Position numbers and translations under genes: made by a program
The notes under the pieces: model-generated
Told to the model about the DNA's origin: nothing
Database searches by the model: none
The model's input: the letters and a program-made list of their open reading frames with translations, nothing else
Shown: positions 53,065-60,873 of the stretch, in pieces
Numbering within the stretch: the first letter of the stretch is position 1
Layout: the number at the start of each line of letters is the position of its first letter
DNA from: Halomonas sp. HL-93
Lineage (GTDB): Bacteria > Pseudomonadota > Gammaproteobacteria > Pseudomonadales > Halomonadaceae
Length of the DNA: 64,000 nt
NCBI RefSeq assembly: GCF_900086985.1
Contig: NZ_LT593974.1
Location: 3,038,001-3,102,000, forward strand
Direction of reading: 5' to 3'

Positions 53065-53709
53065 ATGCCTGATGAGCCATTAACACCAATCACCTTCATA
53101 TCTACTGCTATTGGTGGCATTGCTGCCGCTTTATTTGCTTGGACTAGAATCCTTTTACACCAAATTCCTGATTGGAAATATAAAAAGCAAAAACATAATT
53201 TAGATATTTTCGAAAAAATATGTTTAGCCTACGATGAATATAAGAAAAACTCCAGCAATGGCTTAACAAAAGCAAAATTAGAGTATTTTACTAACATCTA
53301 CTGCGGATATTACATTCATAGCCGTCTGATAGACTTAGCATTTAAATCCGATAGCACAATAAAAACATTAGAGACTTTAACAAAACTAAAGGGAGAAATA
53401 ATATACGAAGAAGGGAAAATAAAAAGAAGGTTTTGGACTTATTTTCCAGATAAAAAGACTTCAACTAAATGGCGGTGGATTTCGTTTGCTTTTTATGTTT
53501 TAGCAGCAGTAATGTTTTTTGGTTCTTTACCCATTCAAAATATAGGATTAATACCCTTACCGACTGCAATTGTACTCACCTTAGCAAGTTTAGTACCCGC
53601 ATGGTTATGTTACGAAACAATGCAGCAATGCTTGAGACTTCAGAGACTTGATCATATAAAAATGATAATAAAAAAACATAAACCAAGCCTTTTACCAACA
53701 AAGTGTTAA
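53065..53709 (+). CDS. AT-rich unknown membrane protein
   Basis: 214 residues, GGAG at 53052 upstream. One hydrophobic segment at the N-terminus (ITFISTAIGGIAAALFAWTR), then a charged, lysine-rich middle of 110 residues (LDIFEKICLAYDEYKKNSSN), then two hydrophobic segments (WISFAFYVLAAVMFFGSLPI and TAIVLTLASLVPAWLCYETM). Codon use is strongly AT-rich, unlike the GC-rich neighbours to the left, so it marks the start of the transferred island. No family recognised. Membrane-anchored cytoplasmic domains like this occur in defence effectors, but nothing here proves such a role. Confidence 0.65.
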   Translation: MPDEPLTPITFISTAIGGIAAALFAWTRILLHQIPDWKYKKQKHNLDIFEKICLAYDEYKKNSSNGLTKAKLEYFTNIYCGYYIHSRLIDLAFKSDSTIKTLETLTKLKGEIIYEEGKIKRRFWTYFPDKKTSTKWRWISFAFYVLAAVMFFGSLPIQNIGLIPLPTAIVLTLASLVPAWLCYETMQQCLRLQRLDHIKMIIKKHKPSLLPTKC

Positions 53710-54099
53710 AAGTAAGCTATCATTTTTTAAACTATGGCCTAATTTTTCAAAAATTATGTAATTTTATGCCCACCCTTTAGAGCTGACTATAGCCTTTGCA
53801 GCTCTAAAATAAATTACTTTATGGCTACAACTACTTAAATCGATTGCAAAGTCAGAACGATCATCGAAAGTTGGTATCTGGCAATACAGTGAAAAATGAC
53901 TAGATGAGCATTTGGTCTACTTAGCATCCGAAATAGCACGCGGTGTTAGCTGCGTAGAGTGCGCATATATTTCAACTCGCCCAAACGGACGATAGCCAAT
54001 GACCTCAAATAAAACTTGCATACATGAGAACACTCTCGGTGTGGCACAACTGTCGCCTTAACTGAGCATATAGCCTCTTTACAAAAAATATCTTTAATC
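53710..54099. other. AT-rich gene-free stretch
   Basis: No open frame, RNA gene or clear terminator can be supported here. It separates two AT-rich ORFs facing each other. Confidence 0.5.
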
Positions 54100-54549
54100 T
54101 TAATAACCTCTGAAAGAATGAAGCTGACTGCTTAATTCGTTGTTATCTCGAATAAACTTAAGAAGAAACTCTTCCGTTATATACTCTTGCTTCCCGTTTT
54201 TATACTTTGTGGCCAAGATTTGATTATCTTTATCGTCAGACATACTGCTGCCTTCAGGTGCCGTAACCTGAAAGCTATGCATTATTCTATTTCTTGTTTG
54301 TATGATATTACTGAAATTATTGGCAATTTTGGTATTTGATTTTTTTGTGATGGTATCTTTTATAGGTTTGGAAAGCTCACCAGACGTGCAGTCTATCAAA
54401 TTATACCAACTATATACACCTGAGGCATCATTTTTAAGTATATTTTCAATTATAAAACTATTATTAGAATTAAAAACGCAAACAGCACTCCCTAATAGCT
54501 CTCTATATTTTTTAGATGGCAGAGACTGTCGACTGTATGTTTCATACAT
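54100..54549 (-). CDS. Small HEPN-like protein, possible RNase toxin
   Basis: 149 residues, AT-rich. The single strong motif is TRNRIMHSF with R86-N87-x3-H91, the R(N)-x4-H signature of HEPN ribonucleases, following a helical stretch (DTITKKSNTKIANNFSNIIQ). Before it is a predicted helix with LGSAVCVFNSNNSFIIENIL. HEPN domains are the effector in many toxin-antitoxin and abortive-infection systems. No antitoxin (MNT) gene is adjacent, and the protein is small. Could also be a HEPN-like fold without activity. Ribosome site GGGTG upstream is weak. Confidence 0.55.
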   Translation of the reverse strand: MYETYSRQSLPSKKYRELLGSAVCVFNSNNSFIIENILKNDASGVYSWYNLIDCTSGELSKPIKDTITKKSNTKIANNFSNIIQTRNRIMHSFQVTAPEGSSMSDDKDNQILATKYKNGKQEYITEEFLLKFIRDNNELSSQLHSFRGY

Positions 54550-54775
54550 TTTTATAGCACCCTTTTAACACAAATAGGAATTTCATACTATTCACAAAAA
54601 AAATAACCACAGAATAAAATTTAGAAAATATTCACTGCTACAGGATATGTAATTCTTATCATGTTAATAACGACAGTTTAATTAAATATTACTTAATAAT
54701 ATCAAACACTATACAAAATTACAATAAAGCCCCCGCGTTAAGCAGGTTTTTATAGATTTAAATACCTAACACACC

Positions 54776-54862
54776 TACCCATTCGTAGTGGAGGCCGTCG
54801 CCTACTACTCCAACGAATTTCACCGGCAGGAAGACCGCAAAGGCTTGGCTAGTTTTTCGTAC
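54776..54862 (-). pseudogene. Displaced guaA fragment, left part
   Basis: ACCCATTCGTAGTGGAGGCC followed by GTCGCCTACTACTCC, ATTTCACCGGCAGGAA and TTTTTCGTAC aligns base for base with guaA 61050-61135 (about 80% identical). Together with 57188-57246 it equals one stretch of guaA codons about 421-468; the IS66 element interrupts it. Same orientation as guaA. The remaining 3' end of guaA is not recognisable to its left. 54550-54775 has no gene. Confidence 0.88.
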
Positions 54863-54899
54863 GTAAGCGCTCCACTAACCCCATCTATTCACGCGTCGC

Positions 54900-56495
54900 T
54901 TAGACCGGCAATGTCTCTTTCCACTGCCAGGGCAGCAGCGTGTGGAGCTCATCATCGTCGAGGGCGGGCAGTGTCGCAAAGACGTACTGCAAGTAGTCGT
55001 AAGGCGAGAGGCCATTGGCTTTGGCGGTTTCGATCAGGCTGTAGATCGCCGCGCTGGCGTGAGCACCGCTCGGGGTGTGGCTGAACAGCCAGTTTTTACG
55101 CCCCACCACGAACGGGCGGATAGCGTTCTCTGCCGGATTGTTGTCGAACGGGATCAGGCCATCGTCCAGGAACCGGGTCAGGCGAGGCCACTGGTTATCT
55201 AGATAGTGTAGGGCTTTCCCCAGCGCGCTTTTGGGCAACACCTGGGCCAGTGACTTGTCGAGCCAGGTGCGCAGTTGATCGATCAGTGGGCGGCTCTTCT
55301 GGTCACGCAGCGCGTGACGCGTCTCAGGCTCAAGGGCCTTCGCCTGTTTTTCCACGCCGTACAGCTTACGGATCTGGTTCAGCGCCCAGTCGGCTTTGCC
55401 AGTTTTGCCTTTGGGCTGCACCTTCTGGGCCTCGATGAACTTGCGCCGGGCATGCGCCCAGCAGCCCGCATGGGTGATCCCATTGCGACGCACGATCTCG
55501 GCGTAGCCTTCATAGCCATCGGTGATTAAGCGCCCCGCATAGTCGCCCAGCAGGTCAACGGGCACCCGTCCGGCGCGGCTGGCGGCGTAGTCGAACAGAA
55601 CGACTTGTTGTCCCGGCGGACCACCGCGCTGCACCCACATATACGAGGTGGCACTGGCGGCACGATCCGCTTCTTGATTCACCTGGAGCGTCGTCTCATC
55701 CATGTGGATCAGCGGGGCGTTTAAGAGGTGATGGCGCAACGTGTCGATCAACGGGGTGATCCGTTCTCCCGCCTGCACCATCCAGCGTGCCAGGGTATTG
55801 CGGGGGATCTCGGCGCCATGGCGGGCAAAGATCTGGCTTTGCCGATAAAGCGGTAGCGCGTCCTGGTATTTAGCCGTCGCGATATAGGCGAGCAGCGTGG
55901 CGCTGGCATTACTCTTGGGCAACAGTTTGGCGGGTGCTGGGGCTGTGTTGACGCCCTCTTCGCACGTCGGGCAGGCATATTTGTGTCGCACATGGCGGAT
56001 CACCTCGATCCGCGCGGGCACCACATGCAACTCCTCGCTGACCTCCTCACCGATCACCTTTAGCGCGGTGCCGTCATCGTGGCAGTGGCGAGCATCGTCG
56101 GGCAGTTCATGGACGATCTCGACACGCGGTAGCTCTGGCGGTAGCGCAATACGCCCGCCGCGTGTACGACGCTTAGCAGGCGTGGCAGTGTCGATCGTCG
56201 CGTCATCAGCGGTGGCGTCGCACTCCGGTGCAGCATCGTTGTCTTCCTCGTCAACCGACACTTCCGCTTCATTGATAAGCAGATCTTGCTGGTCGACACG
56301 GTACTTCTCGGTGGAAGGGCCGAACTGACGCTCCAGGGCAAGCCGGAACTGTTCAAATAGCGACTGTTTGGTGGCTTCCCACTGCGCTTCCTTTTTTTCC
56401 ATCAACGCCAATAGCCGCGCATTTTCAGCGTCAGCAGCGGCCAGCTTGCGCTCAAGCTGGGTAACCGTCGTCGAGGAAGAGGCCGTGTTTTTCAT
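54900..56495 (-). CDS. tnpC: IS66 transposase TnpC
   Basis: 531 residues from the ATG at 56495; the frame is open to 56549. N-terminal coiled coil (QLERKLAAADAENARLLALM), LZ-like region, zinc-binding block (VIGEEVSEELHVVPARIEVI, HKYACPTCEEG) and DDE-type catalytic core (PLIHMDETTLQVNQEADRA, GRLITDGYEGYAEIVRRNGI, ending PFDNNPAENAIRPFVVGRKN and WLFSHTPSGAHASAAIYSLI). This is the catalytic protein of the element. Intact. Confidence 0.96.
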   Translation of the reverse strand: MKNTASSSTTVTQLERKLAAADAENARLLALMEKKEAQWEATKQSLFEQFRLALERQFGPSTEKYRVDQQDLLINEAEVSVDEEDNDAAPECDATADDATIDTATPAKRRTRGGRIALPPELPRVEIVHELPDDARHCHDDGTALKVIGEEVSEELHVVPARIEVIRHVRHKYACPTCEEGVNTAPAPAKLLPKSNASATLLAYIATAKYQDALPLYRQSQIFARHGAEIPRNTLARWMVQAGERITPLIDTLRHHLLNAPLIHMDETTLQVNQEADRAASATSYMWVQRGGPPGQQVVLFDYAASRAGRVPVDLLGDYAGRLITDGYEGYAEIVRRNGITHAGCWAHARRKFIEAQKVQPKGKTGKADWALNQIRKLYGVEKQAKALEPETRHALRDQKSRPLIDQLRTWLDKSLAQVLPKSALGKALHYLDNQWPRLTRFLDDGLIPFDNNPAENAIRPFVVGRKNWLFSHTPSGAHASAAIYSLIETAKANGLSPYDYLQYVFATLPALDDDELHTLLPWQWKETLPV

Positions 56496-56541
56496 ACCGC
56501 GTAGTATACCAAAAGCGCCACCAAAATAGGAGGCGATTTTG

Positions 56542-56898
56542 TTAGCCAACTCGCTGAAAATACAGCGCTTTGTGAGGCTTCATGGCCTTCAGGTCGTAGC
56601 CATCCAGCAGCCAGTTAAGCTCTTGGCCGGTTAACGTCACGGTCTCGCCATTAAGGTGCGTTGGCCATTTAAACCGCTCACGCTCCAAGCGCTTGTACCA
56701 CACCACAAAACCGTTACGTTCCCAGAACAGCAGTTTCACTTTATCCCGCTGGCGATTACCGAACACGAACAGCGCTTGATCGAACGGGTTCAAGGCCATG
56801 GCTTCCTGAACCAGCAGTGCCAAGCCATCGATTTGCTTACGCATATCCACGGGCTCTCGGCACAGGTAAACCTTTAGGTCAGTGCCTGGACGAATCAT
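56542..56898 (-). CDS. tnpB: IS66 accessory protein TnpB
   Basis: 118 residues. Reads GTDLKVYLCREPVDMRKQID, LFVFGNRQRDKVKLLFWERN, GFVVWYKRLERERFKWP: the standard IS66 Orf2 sequence at full length. Needed for IS66 transposition, role not settled. Its start overlaps the tnpA stop. Confidence 0.96.
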   Translation of the reverse strand: MIRPGTDLKVYLCREPVDMRKQIDGLALLVQEAMALNPFDQALFVFGNRQRDKVKLLFWERNGFVVWYKRLERERFKWPTHLNGETVTLTGQELNWLLDGYDLKAMKPHKALYFQRVG

Positions 56899-57107
56899 GC
56901 GACCACCTCCACCGCGACAAACCGGGCGGGACGACAACGCGGTGGCACGGGGAAGCCTTGCACGATTAACCGATTTTCCCACGCCATCAGGTCGGCTAAC
57001 GTCACTGCCTGTGCGTTGGCATATTCACTTAACGGCATCTGCAACGCGGCAGCATAAGACAGATGCCCTAACCAAAACGCTTGAGTGGGATTGAGTTCGC
57101 GGCTCAT
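56895..57107 (-). CDS. tnpA: IS66 accessory protein TnpA
   Basis: 70 residues from the ATG at 57107. Short IS66 first-ORF protein (ELNPTQAFWLGHLSYAAALQ, YANAQAVTLADLMAWENRLI), normally a helix-turn-helix DNA-binding protein; this one is at the short end of the range. Overlaps tnpB by 4 bases (ATGA). Confidence 0.85.
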   Translation of the reverse strand: MSRELNPTQAFWLGHLSYAAALQMPLSEYANAQAVTLADLMAWENRLIVQGFPVPPRCRPARFVAVEVVA

Positions 57108-57187
57108 GATGATCTCCAAAGCAAAAGAGACCATCAGTGTGATCAGACAACGTTAATGTGGGTAGATGGGGTTTATGGCGCGCTTAC

Positions 57188-57246
57188 TTTCGTACCAGCC
57201 GGAGGCGCGTAGTTCTTCGATGCAGATGGCGTCACGGAGGATGTCT
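57188..57246 (-). pseudogene. Displaced guaA fragment, right part
   Basis: TTTCGTACCAGCCGGAGGCG followed by CGTAGTTCTTCGATG and GGAGGATGTC aligns with guaA 61128-61190, with one 6-base deletion. It continues the left part at 54776-54862 when the IS66 element is removed. It ends exactly where the palindrome begins. Confidence 0.9.
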
Positions 57247-57304
57247 GAAGTGACCCCCTCCAGAGCTGCACAGGCTATAGTGCAGCTCTGGAGGGGGTCA
57301 CTTC
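57247..57304. repeat. 58-bp palindrome at the island edge
   Basis: Perfect 25-base arms: GAAGTGACCCCCTCCAGAGC followed by TGCAC (57247-57271) and the reverse complement at 57280-57304, with an 8-base loop AGGCTATA. It sits between the guaA scar and the end of the three-gene ATPase operon. It could be two abutted insertion-sequence ends (the TGACCCC start is like several IS ends), a MITE, or a strong bidirectional terminator; a poly-A after the right arm but no T run on either side argues against a plain terminator. Confidence 0.9.
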
Positions 57305-57347
57305 AAAAATAGGCTAATTAAAATTTACACAAGGATGGTATAATCTA

Positions 57348-58169
57348 CTATAGAGCACAGAACTTATAGCCAGTATCTTTATATGGTGGCTCACCAAATA
57401 CTCTTTTGATTCTATTGATAAACACATTATTCCCAGGCGTGCCAATAGGGTATCCATGATAGCGACCATCCACATGCTGTGGAAACTCATACCATTGCTC
57501 ATTAGTAAAGAAGTATACATATTTACTATGCAAAACTTGAAACCCATTATTCAAACAGTCTTGAGCTACAGAATCACTCAGATCCATTTTTGAATGTAGT
57601 TTTCCTGCTATCACTTTATCTTTTTTAATTTTATGTTTAGGGCTAGACTCATATCTTCGGGTATAATTTTCACAACAGGCATCAGTGATAATATTTATAA
57701 CCTTAACTACTCTCAGGCCAGGAACTTCAATTTCAAAATATGAAGAATTATATGCTCCAGAATTTTCTGCCGATATTAAAGCATGAATAGATTCTCTTTC
57801 TTTTGACAAATAATAATGTAGAGAACTACCGTCAACGGGTTCTTTACAAACACTTTGAATTTCCTTTACATCTGCATTCAACTCAGAATTGTCTATAAAT
57901 GGGCCTTGAACAACATTCGTTAACAAGACCGTTAACAAAGTCTGATCTTCTGGTTTTTTTGACTTAAGGAGTTCTATTTTAAATTGATCAATTGTCTTGT
58001 CGCCGATAAAAGGTCTACTTGCAAGTAGTCTAGTCCTTCGAACCGGTTCGTTTCCGGTTAGTTTTTTAGAGGCTAAGGAAGCAAACGCTATTTTTTTTAC
58101 ACAATATTTTGCCTCATCTAATGATTTAAATTGACCTTTAAAAGACAAGTCGTTAATAGATATTTCCAT
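57348..58169 (-). CDS. Unknown third protein of the DUF262/AAA operon
   Basis: 273 residues, no family recognised. Starts MEISINDLSFKGQFKSLDEA; middle has a cysteine pair in NIITDACCENYTRRYESSPK and a lysine-rich stretch; the C-terminal third has aromatic-rich blocks (YVYFFTNEQWYEFPQHVDGR, YHGYPIGTPGNNVFINRIKR). The one-base overlap with the AAA ATPase gene shows translational coupling and joint function. In comparable ATPase operons the last gene is often the effector, which would make this the candidate toxin or nuclease; no nuclease motif is visible by eye. AT-rich. Confidence 0.7.
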   Translation of the reverse strand: MEISINDLSFKGQFKSLDEAKYCVKKIAFASLASKKLTGNEPVRRTRLLASRPFIGDKTIDQFKIELLKSKKPEDQTLLTVLLTNVVQGPFIDNSELNADVKEIQSVCKEPVDGSSLHYYLSKERESIHALISAENSGAYNSSYFEIEVPGLRVVKVINIITDACCENYTRRYESSPKHKIKKDKVIAGKLHSKMDLSDSVAQDCLNNGFQVLHSKYVYFFTNEQWYEFPQHVDGRYHGYPIGTPGNNVFINRIKRVFGEPPYKDTGYKFCAL

Positions 58170-59257
58170 TAGAACAGCCTCATCAAATCTTTATTAATTT
58201 GATCAAAGAACCCATCATCTAAAGCAGTGAGATTTCCATCTGAATCAATATGAATTTCTTTTACACTTCTTTTTCCTGAGTTCTCTGTAACGGAATAAAC
58301 AATATTATCTCTTTCAGAAAAAATATTGTCTTTCGCAAACACCCTTACACCGTTAATAATATGATCGCTGTGAGTCTCTATAATAACCTGAACACCAGTC
58401 TTTGACAGTTCACATAAAATTTTAATCAAATCAGATTGTGCTCTAGGATGTAAATGAACTTCAGGATTCTCTATTATCAAAGTGCCTCCTGGTTTAATTA
58501 ATGAAGCACTGATAATAATGGGAAGAACATAACTCACACCAAAACCAATATTTATTGGTCTGATACTTTCGGAGCCAGAGGTATACATATTGTATACTCT
58601 ATCAATCTCATCCGCCTCTATAACTTTCATTGAAAAACCGGGGCATACTCGCCGCATTGCCTCTCTAACTAGTGCATCTGTAAATATTACTTCATCTATC
58701 TTTTTTTCAGGGTTAATTAAATGAGAACATATATTTCTAGCAAACTTTTGATTATTGGCTGGTTTATCTTGATTATCATGGTAAGAGGATAAAGAAAATT
58801 GACCAAATATACCAATTTCGAGTCTATCTTTCTTAGGCCCCAACTCAAAACTAGATCTTGGCCCAAATCTTTCTGCGCACAAATAAACAAAATCATTTAA
58901 AAATAAATTTTCAATATCTGAAAGACCAGTCACACTATCAGATTGCAGTAAAAACTCTTTATCATCTAACTGTTTTGCAAAGAGTTTAATTTTGAACTCA
59001 TTGATTTCAACTTTTATTTCATTATCAACTGGGTTATGGGTCAACAAATCTTTTATTTTCCCAAAACTGAACAACTCACCATCTAGCCTAAAAACACCTT
59101 CAGAAATATGTTCTAAGTTTTGCTTTATACTCAGTATCGATTGTATCGCTGTTGATTTACCTGCGGAGTTAGAACCGCAGAATATAGTCAAAGGCGACAA
59201 TTGAAAAGATTGCTCACTAAAGCATTTAAAATTTTTAACATGTAATTTTTTAATCAT
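58169..59257 (-). CDS. AAA ATPase, DUF3696/OLD-like
   Basis: 362 residues. Walker A GSNSAGKST at residues 28-36, just after the ABC-type start KLHVKNFKCFSEQSFQLSPL; Walker B with catalytic glutamate in GGTLIIENPEVHLHP (257-271) and switch histidine in ETHSDH (294-299). The C-terminus (VYSVTENSGKRSVKEIHIDS, then GFFDQI) matches DUF3696. This is an SMC/OLD-like ATPase without a TOPRIM nuclease. Such ATPases gate effectors in anti-phage systems. Overlaps its upstream gene by 8 bases and its downstream gene by 1. Confidence 0.9.
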   Translation of the reverse strand: MIKKLHVKNFKCFSEQSFQLSPLTIFCGSNSAGKSTAIQSILSIKQNLEHISEGVFRLDGELFSFGKIKDLLTHNPVDNEIKVEINEFKIKLFAKQLDDKEFLLQSDSVTGLSDIENLFLNDFVYLCAERFGPRSSFELGPKKDRLEIGIFGQFSLSSYHDNQDKPANNQKFARNICSHLINPEKKIDEVIFTDALVREAMRRVCPGFSMKVIEADEIDRVYNMYTSGSESIRPINIGFGVSYVLPIIISASLIKPGGTLIIENPEVHLHPRAQSDLIKILCELSKTGVQVIIETHSDHIINGVRVFAKDNIFSERDNIVYSVTENSGKRSVKEIHIDSDGNLTALDDGFFDQINKDLMRLF

Positions 59258-60287
59258 TTCCTAACCGCTCCATTAAACTGCCAATTGTTGTTGACTCATT
59301 TACTCTTAAAGAAACATTAACGTTCAGAAATGAATTGCACACAAGATCTAAAAGACTATGTTTATATTTTTCATATCTATAGCTCTTAGACAAGTTCTTA
59401 CCTATGGTATCAACATCAACAGAATAAACATTAAAAACATCATTCACTATTTCTTTTAATAAACTAATCTCTTCATTCAATCTGTAATCATCAAACTCCA
59501 GCATGAACATTAGTTTATTTATAGCAATTTCAAAACTATCTTCTAGTTTAATGTCAATATTTTCATAGCTTGGGTAACTGGATATATGGCTGCGAGAATA
59601 TGAATAACTTTCCAGACTCATATTATAATCAATCACTTTTTTTTGCCGAACCATATATATTATTAACAAACAAAAAAGAACCTCAGCCTGAAGTTTCAAA
59701 TAATTACTAAACGAGTGCCTTTTGTTTGAATTTCTATTTGATTTAAATCTATCAAAGACGCTTCCAACATATTTATCTAAATCGTTTGAAGCTCGCTTAA
59801 AAATAATATTTCTTGCTAATTGCGCGGCGTTACTACCATACTCATCTCTATTAATGCTTTCAACAAACAAACACTTCAACATTGGGTCTGAATCATATTG
59901 AATGACACTAAAACCTATTTCCATTTGCATAAAATGCTTTTGCTCAGCATAATAAACTTCCGAAAAACGCAAACCTTCAAGATGTTTCAAAATCCTCATT
60001 CCACTCAGACGCAAGCGATCATTTCTAAAAGCCAGTATATTAGATAATACCTCGAACCCGGATAATAACTGAGTTTTACCCAGAGCATCTTGCTCAGCCC
60101 AAATCATTTCTATAGGCAAGCCTAAGATTAAAGATTCTACAATTTTAGATTTCTTGATTCGGGACAATTGATGAGAAGATTCAATATATGGTTTAGGGTT
60201 TAGCCGACCTATCTCCACCATATGAATAAGGTAGTCTACAGACACCAAGCGTGTTTCTTGCTGTATACGAGAAGAACTATATCTCAT
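59250..60287 (-). CDS. DUF262-like protein lacking the DGQQR motif
   Basis: 345 residues from the ATG at 60287; a GTG at 60332 is also in frame. The N-terminal 120 residues follow the DUF262 (GmrSD N-domain, ParB-like) pattern: RLVSVDYLIHMVEIGRLNPK, IVESLILGLPIEMIWAEQ, then LLSGFEVLSNILAF where the family has a DGQQR-L-x2-L block. The Q-R-x3-W block is also replaced (IESSHQL). So the NTP-linked ParB-like site is degenerate. The C-terminal half is helical and has no recognised domain. First gene of the operon; AT-rich. Confidence 0.7.
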   Translation of the reverse strand: MRYSSSRIQQETRLVSVDYLIHMVEIGRLNPKPYIESSHQLSRIKKSKIVESLILGLPIEMIWAEQDALGKTQLLSGFEVLSNILAFRNDRLRLSGMRILKHLEGLRFSEVYYAEQKHFMQMEIGFSVIQYDSDPMLKCLFVESINRDEYGSNAAQLARNIIFKRASNDLDKYVGSVFDRFKSNRNSNKRHSFSNYLKLQAEVLFCLLIIYMVRQKKVIDYNMSLESYSYSRSHISSYPSYENIDIKLEDSFEIAINKLMFMLEFDDYRLNEEISLLKEIVNDVFNVYSVDVDTIGKNLSKSYRYEKYKHSLLDLVCNSFLNVNVSLRVNESTTIGSLMERLGND

Positions 60288-60822
60288 CACTAGGCTCTTT
60301 TTTGTCTTAGTTGACAGAAAATTAAACACCAAAAATAGCTCAATAGAAGATGCAGTAAATTATGCCCTAAGACGCATGGAATTAAGCTAAATAATTTTCA
60401 TTATTTTGCTAATGTGGGCCGATGCTCATTTAGATTGCACACCTGCCTGTTGATTTTATTCGTTAGAGGCTCTACCTTTTCATTTTTCATCTAATTTATT
60501 TCCTGGCGTAAGGCATTTAACACCGCTCGGAAGCTAAGCAAACAGAATGTAAGAAAACCGCGCTCACCTATTAAAGTTTTTTAAAGCACGTTCAGAACTT
60601 CTACATTATGTAATCGTAATAGTTCTATATGTGTTAGACAGGCCGCTGCTAACAAGCTAAAGAACTAGTCATCTCACTATTAAGTATACAACATACACCT
60701 ATAATCTCGGTGATCTCTTTGGATAATCATATCACTGCCTCTCAGTATGTGACTAGCGAGCACTGCATTCCTAGTCCTTAATGGGATAATTTCTGAGCTA
60801 ATTGATTTTTTCAGTAAGGTTC
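60288..60822. other. AT-rich gene-free stretch between the island operon and guaA
   Basis: No ORF or RNA gene can be supported. The promoter of the three-gene operon must lie within, but no clear -35/-10 pair stands out. Confidence 0.5.
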
Positions 60823-60849
60823 AAAACCCGCCTTTTCCAGCGGGTTTTT
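60823..60849. terminator. Terminator after guaA, bidirectional
   Basis: AAACCCGC (60824-60831) and GCGGGTTT (60840-60847) form a stem with an 8-base loop; a T run follows on the plus strand and a shorter one on the minus strand. It ends the guaBA operon and insulates the island operon. Confidence 0.8.
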
Positions 60850-60873
60850 GCAAACGTCACTTACGATTATCCC

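Larger units (their letters stand above)
54863..57187 (-). mobile_element. Complete IS66-family insertion sequence
   Basis: 2325 bp. Terminal inverted repeats: GTAAGCGCTCCACTAACCCC at the left and, reversed, GTAAGCGCGCCATAAACCCC at the right, continuing ATCTA; the GTAAGCG start is typical for IS66. It is flanked by an 8-bp duplication TTTCGTAC (54855-54862 and 57188-57195), the size IS66 makes. It carries three genes tnpA-tnpB-tnpC in the usual order on the minus strand, all open. Looks recently inserted and probably active. Confidence 0.95.

Noticed and set aside
54863..57187. IS66 as part of the original island
   Set aside because: Its target duplication TTTCGTAC lies inside the guaA scar, so it inserted after the guaA fragment was already displaced.
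57247..57304. Palindrome as an integron attC site or simple terminator
   Set aside because: Perfect 25-base arms lack the R/L box layout and bulges of attC, and no T run follows on either strand.
60288..60822. A small RNA or tRNA att site next to guaA
   Set aside because: No cloverleaf or convincing tRNA arms found by eye; left as unannotated.
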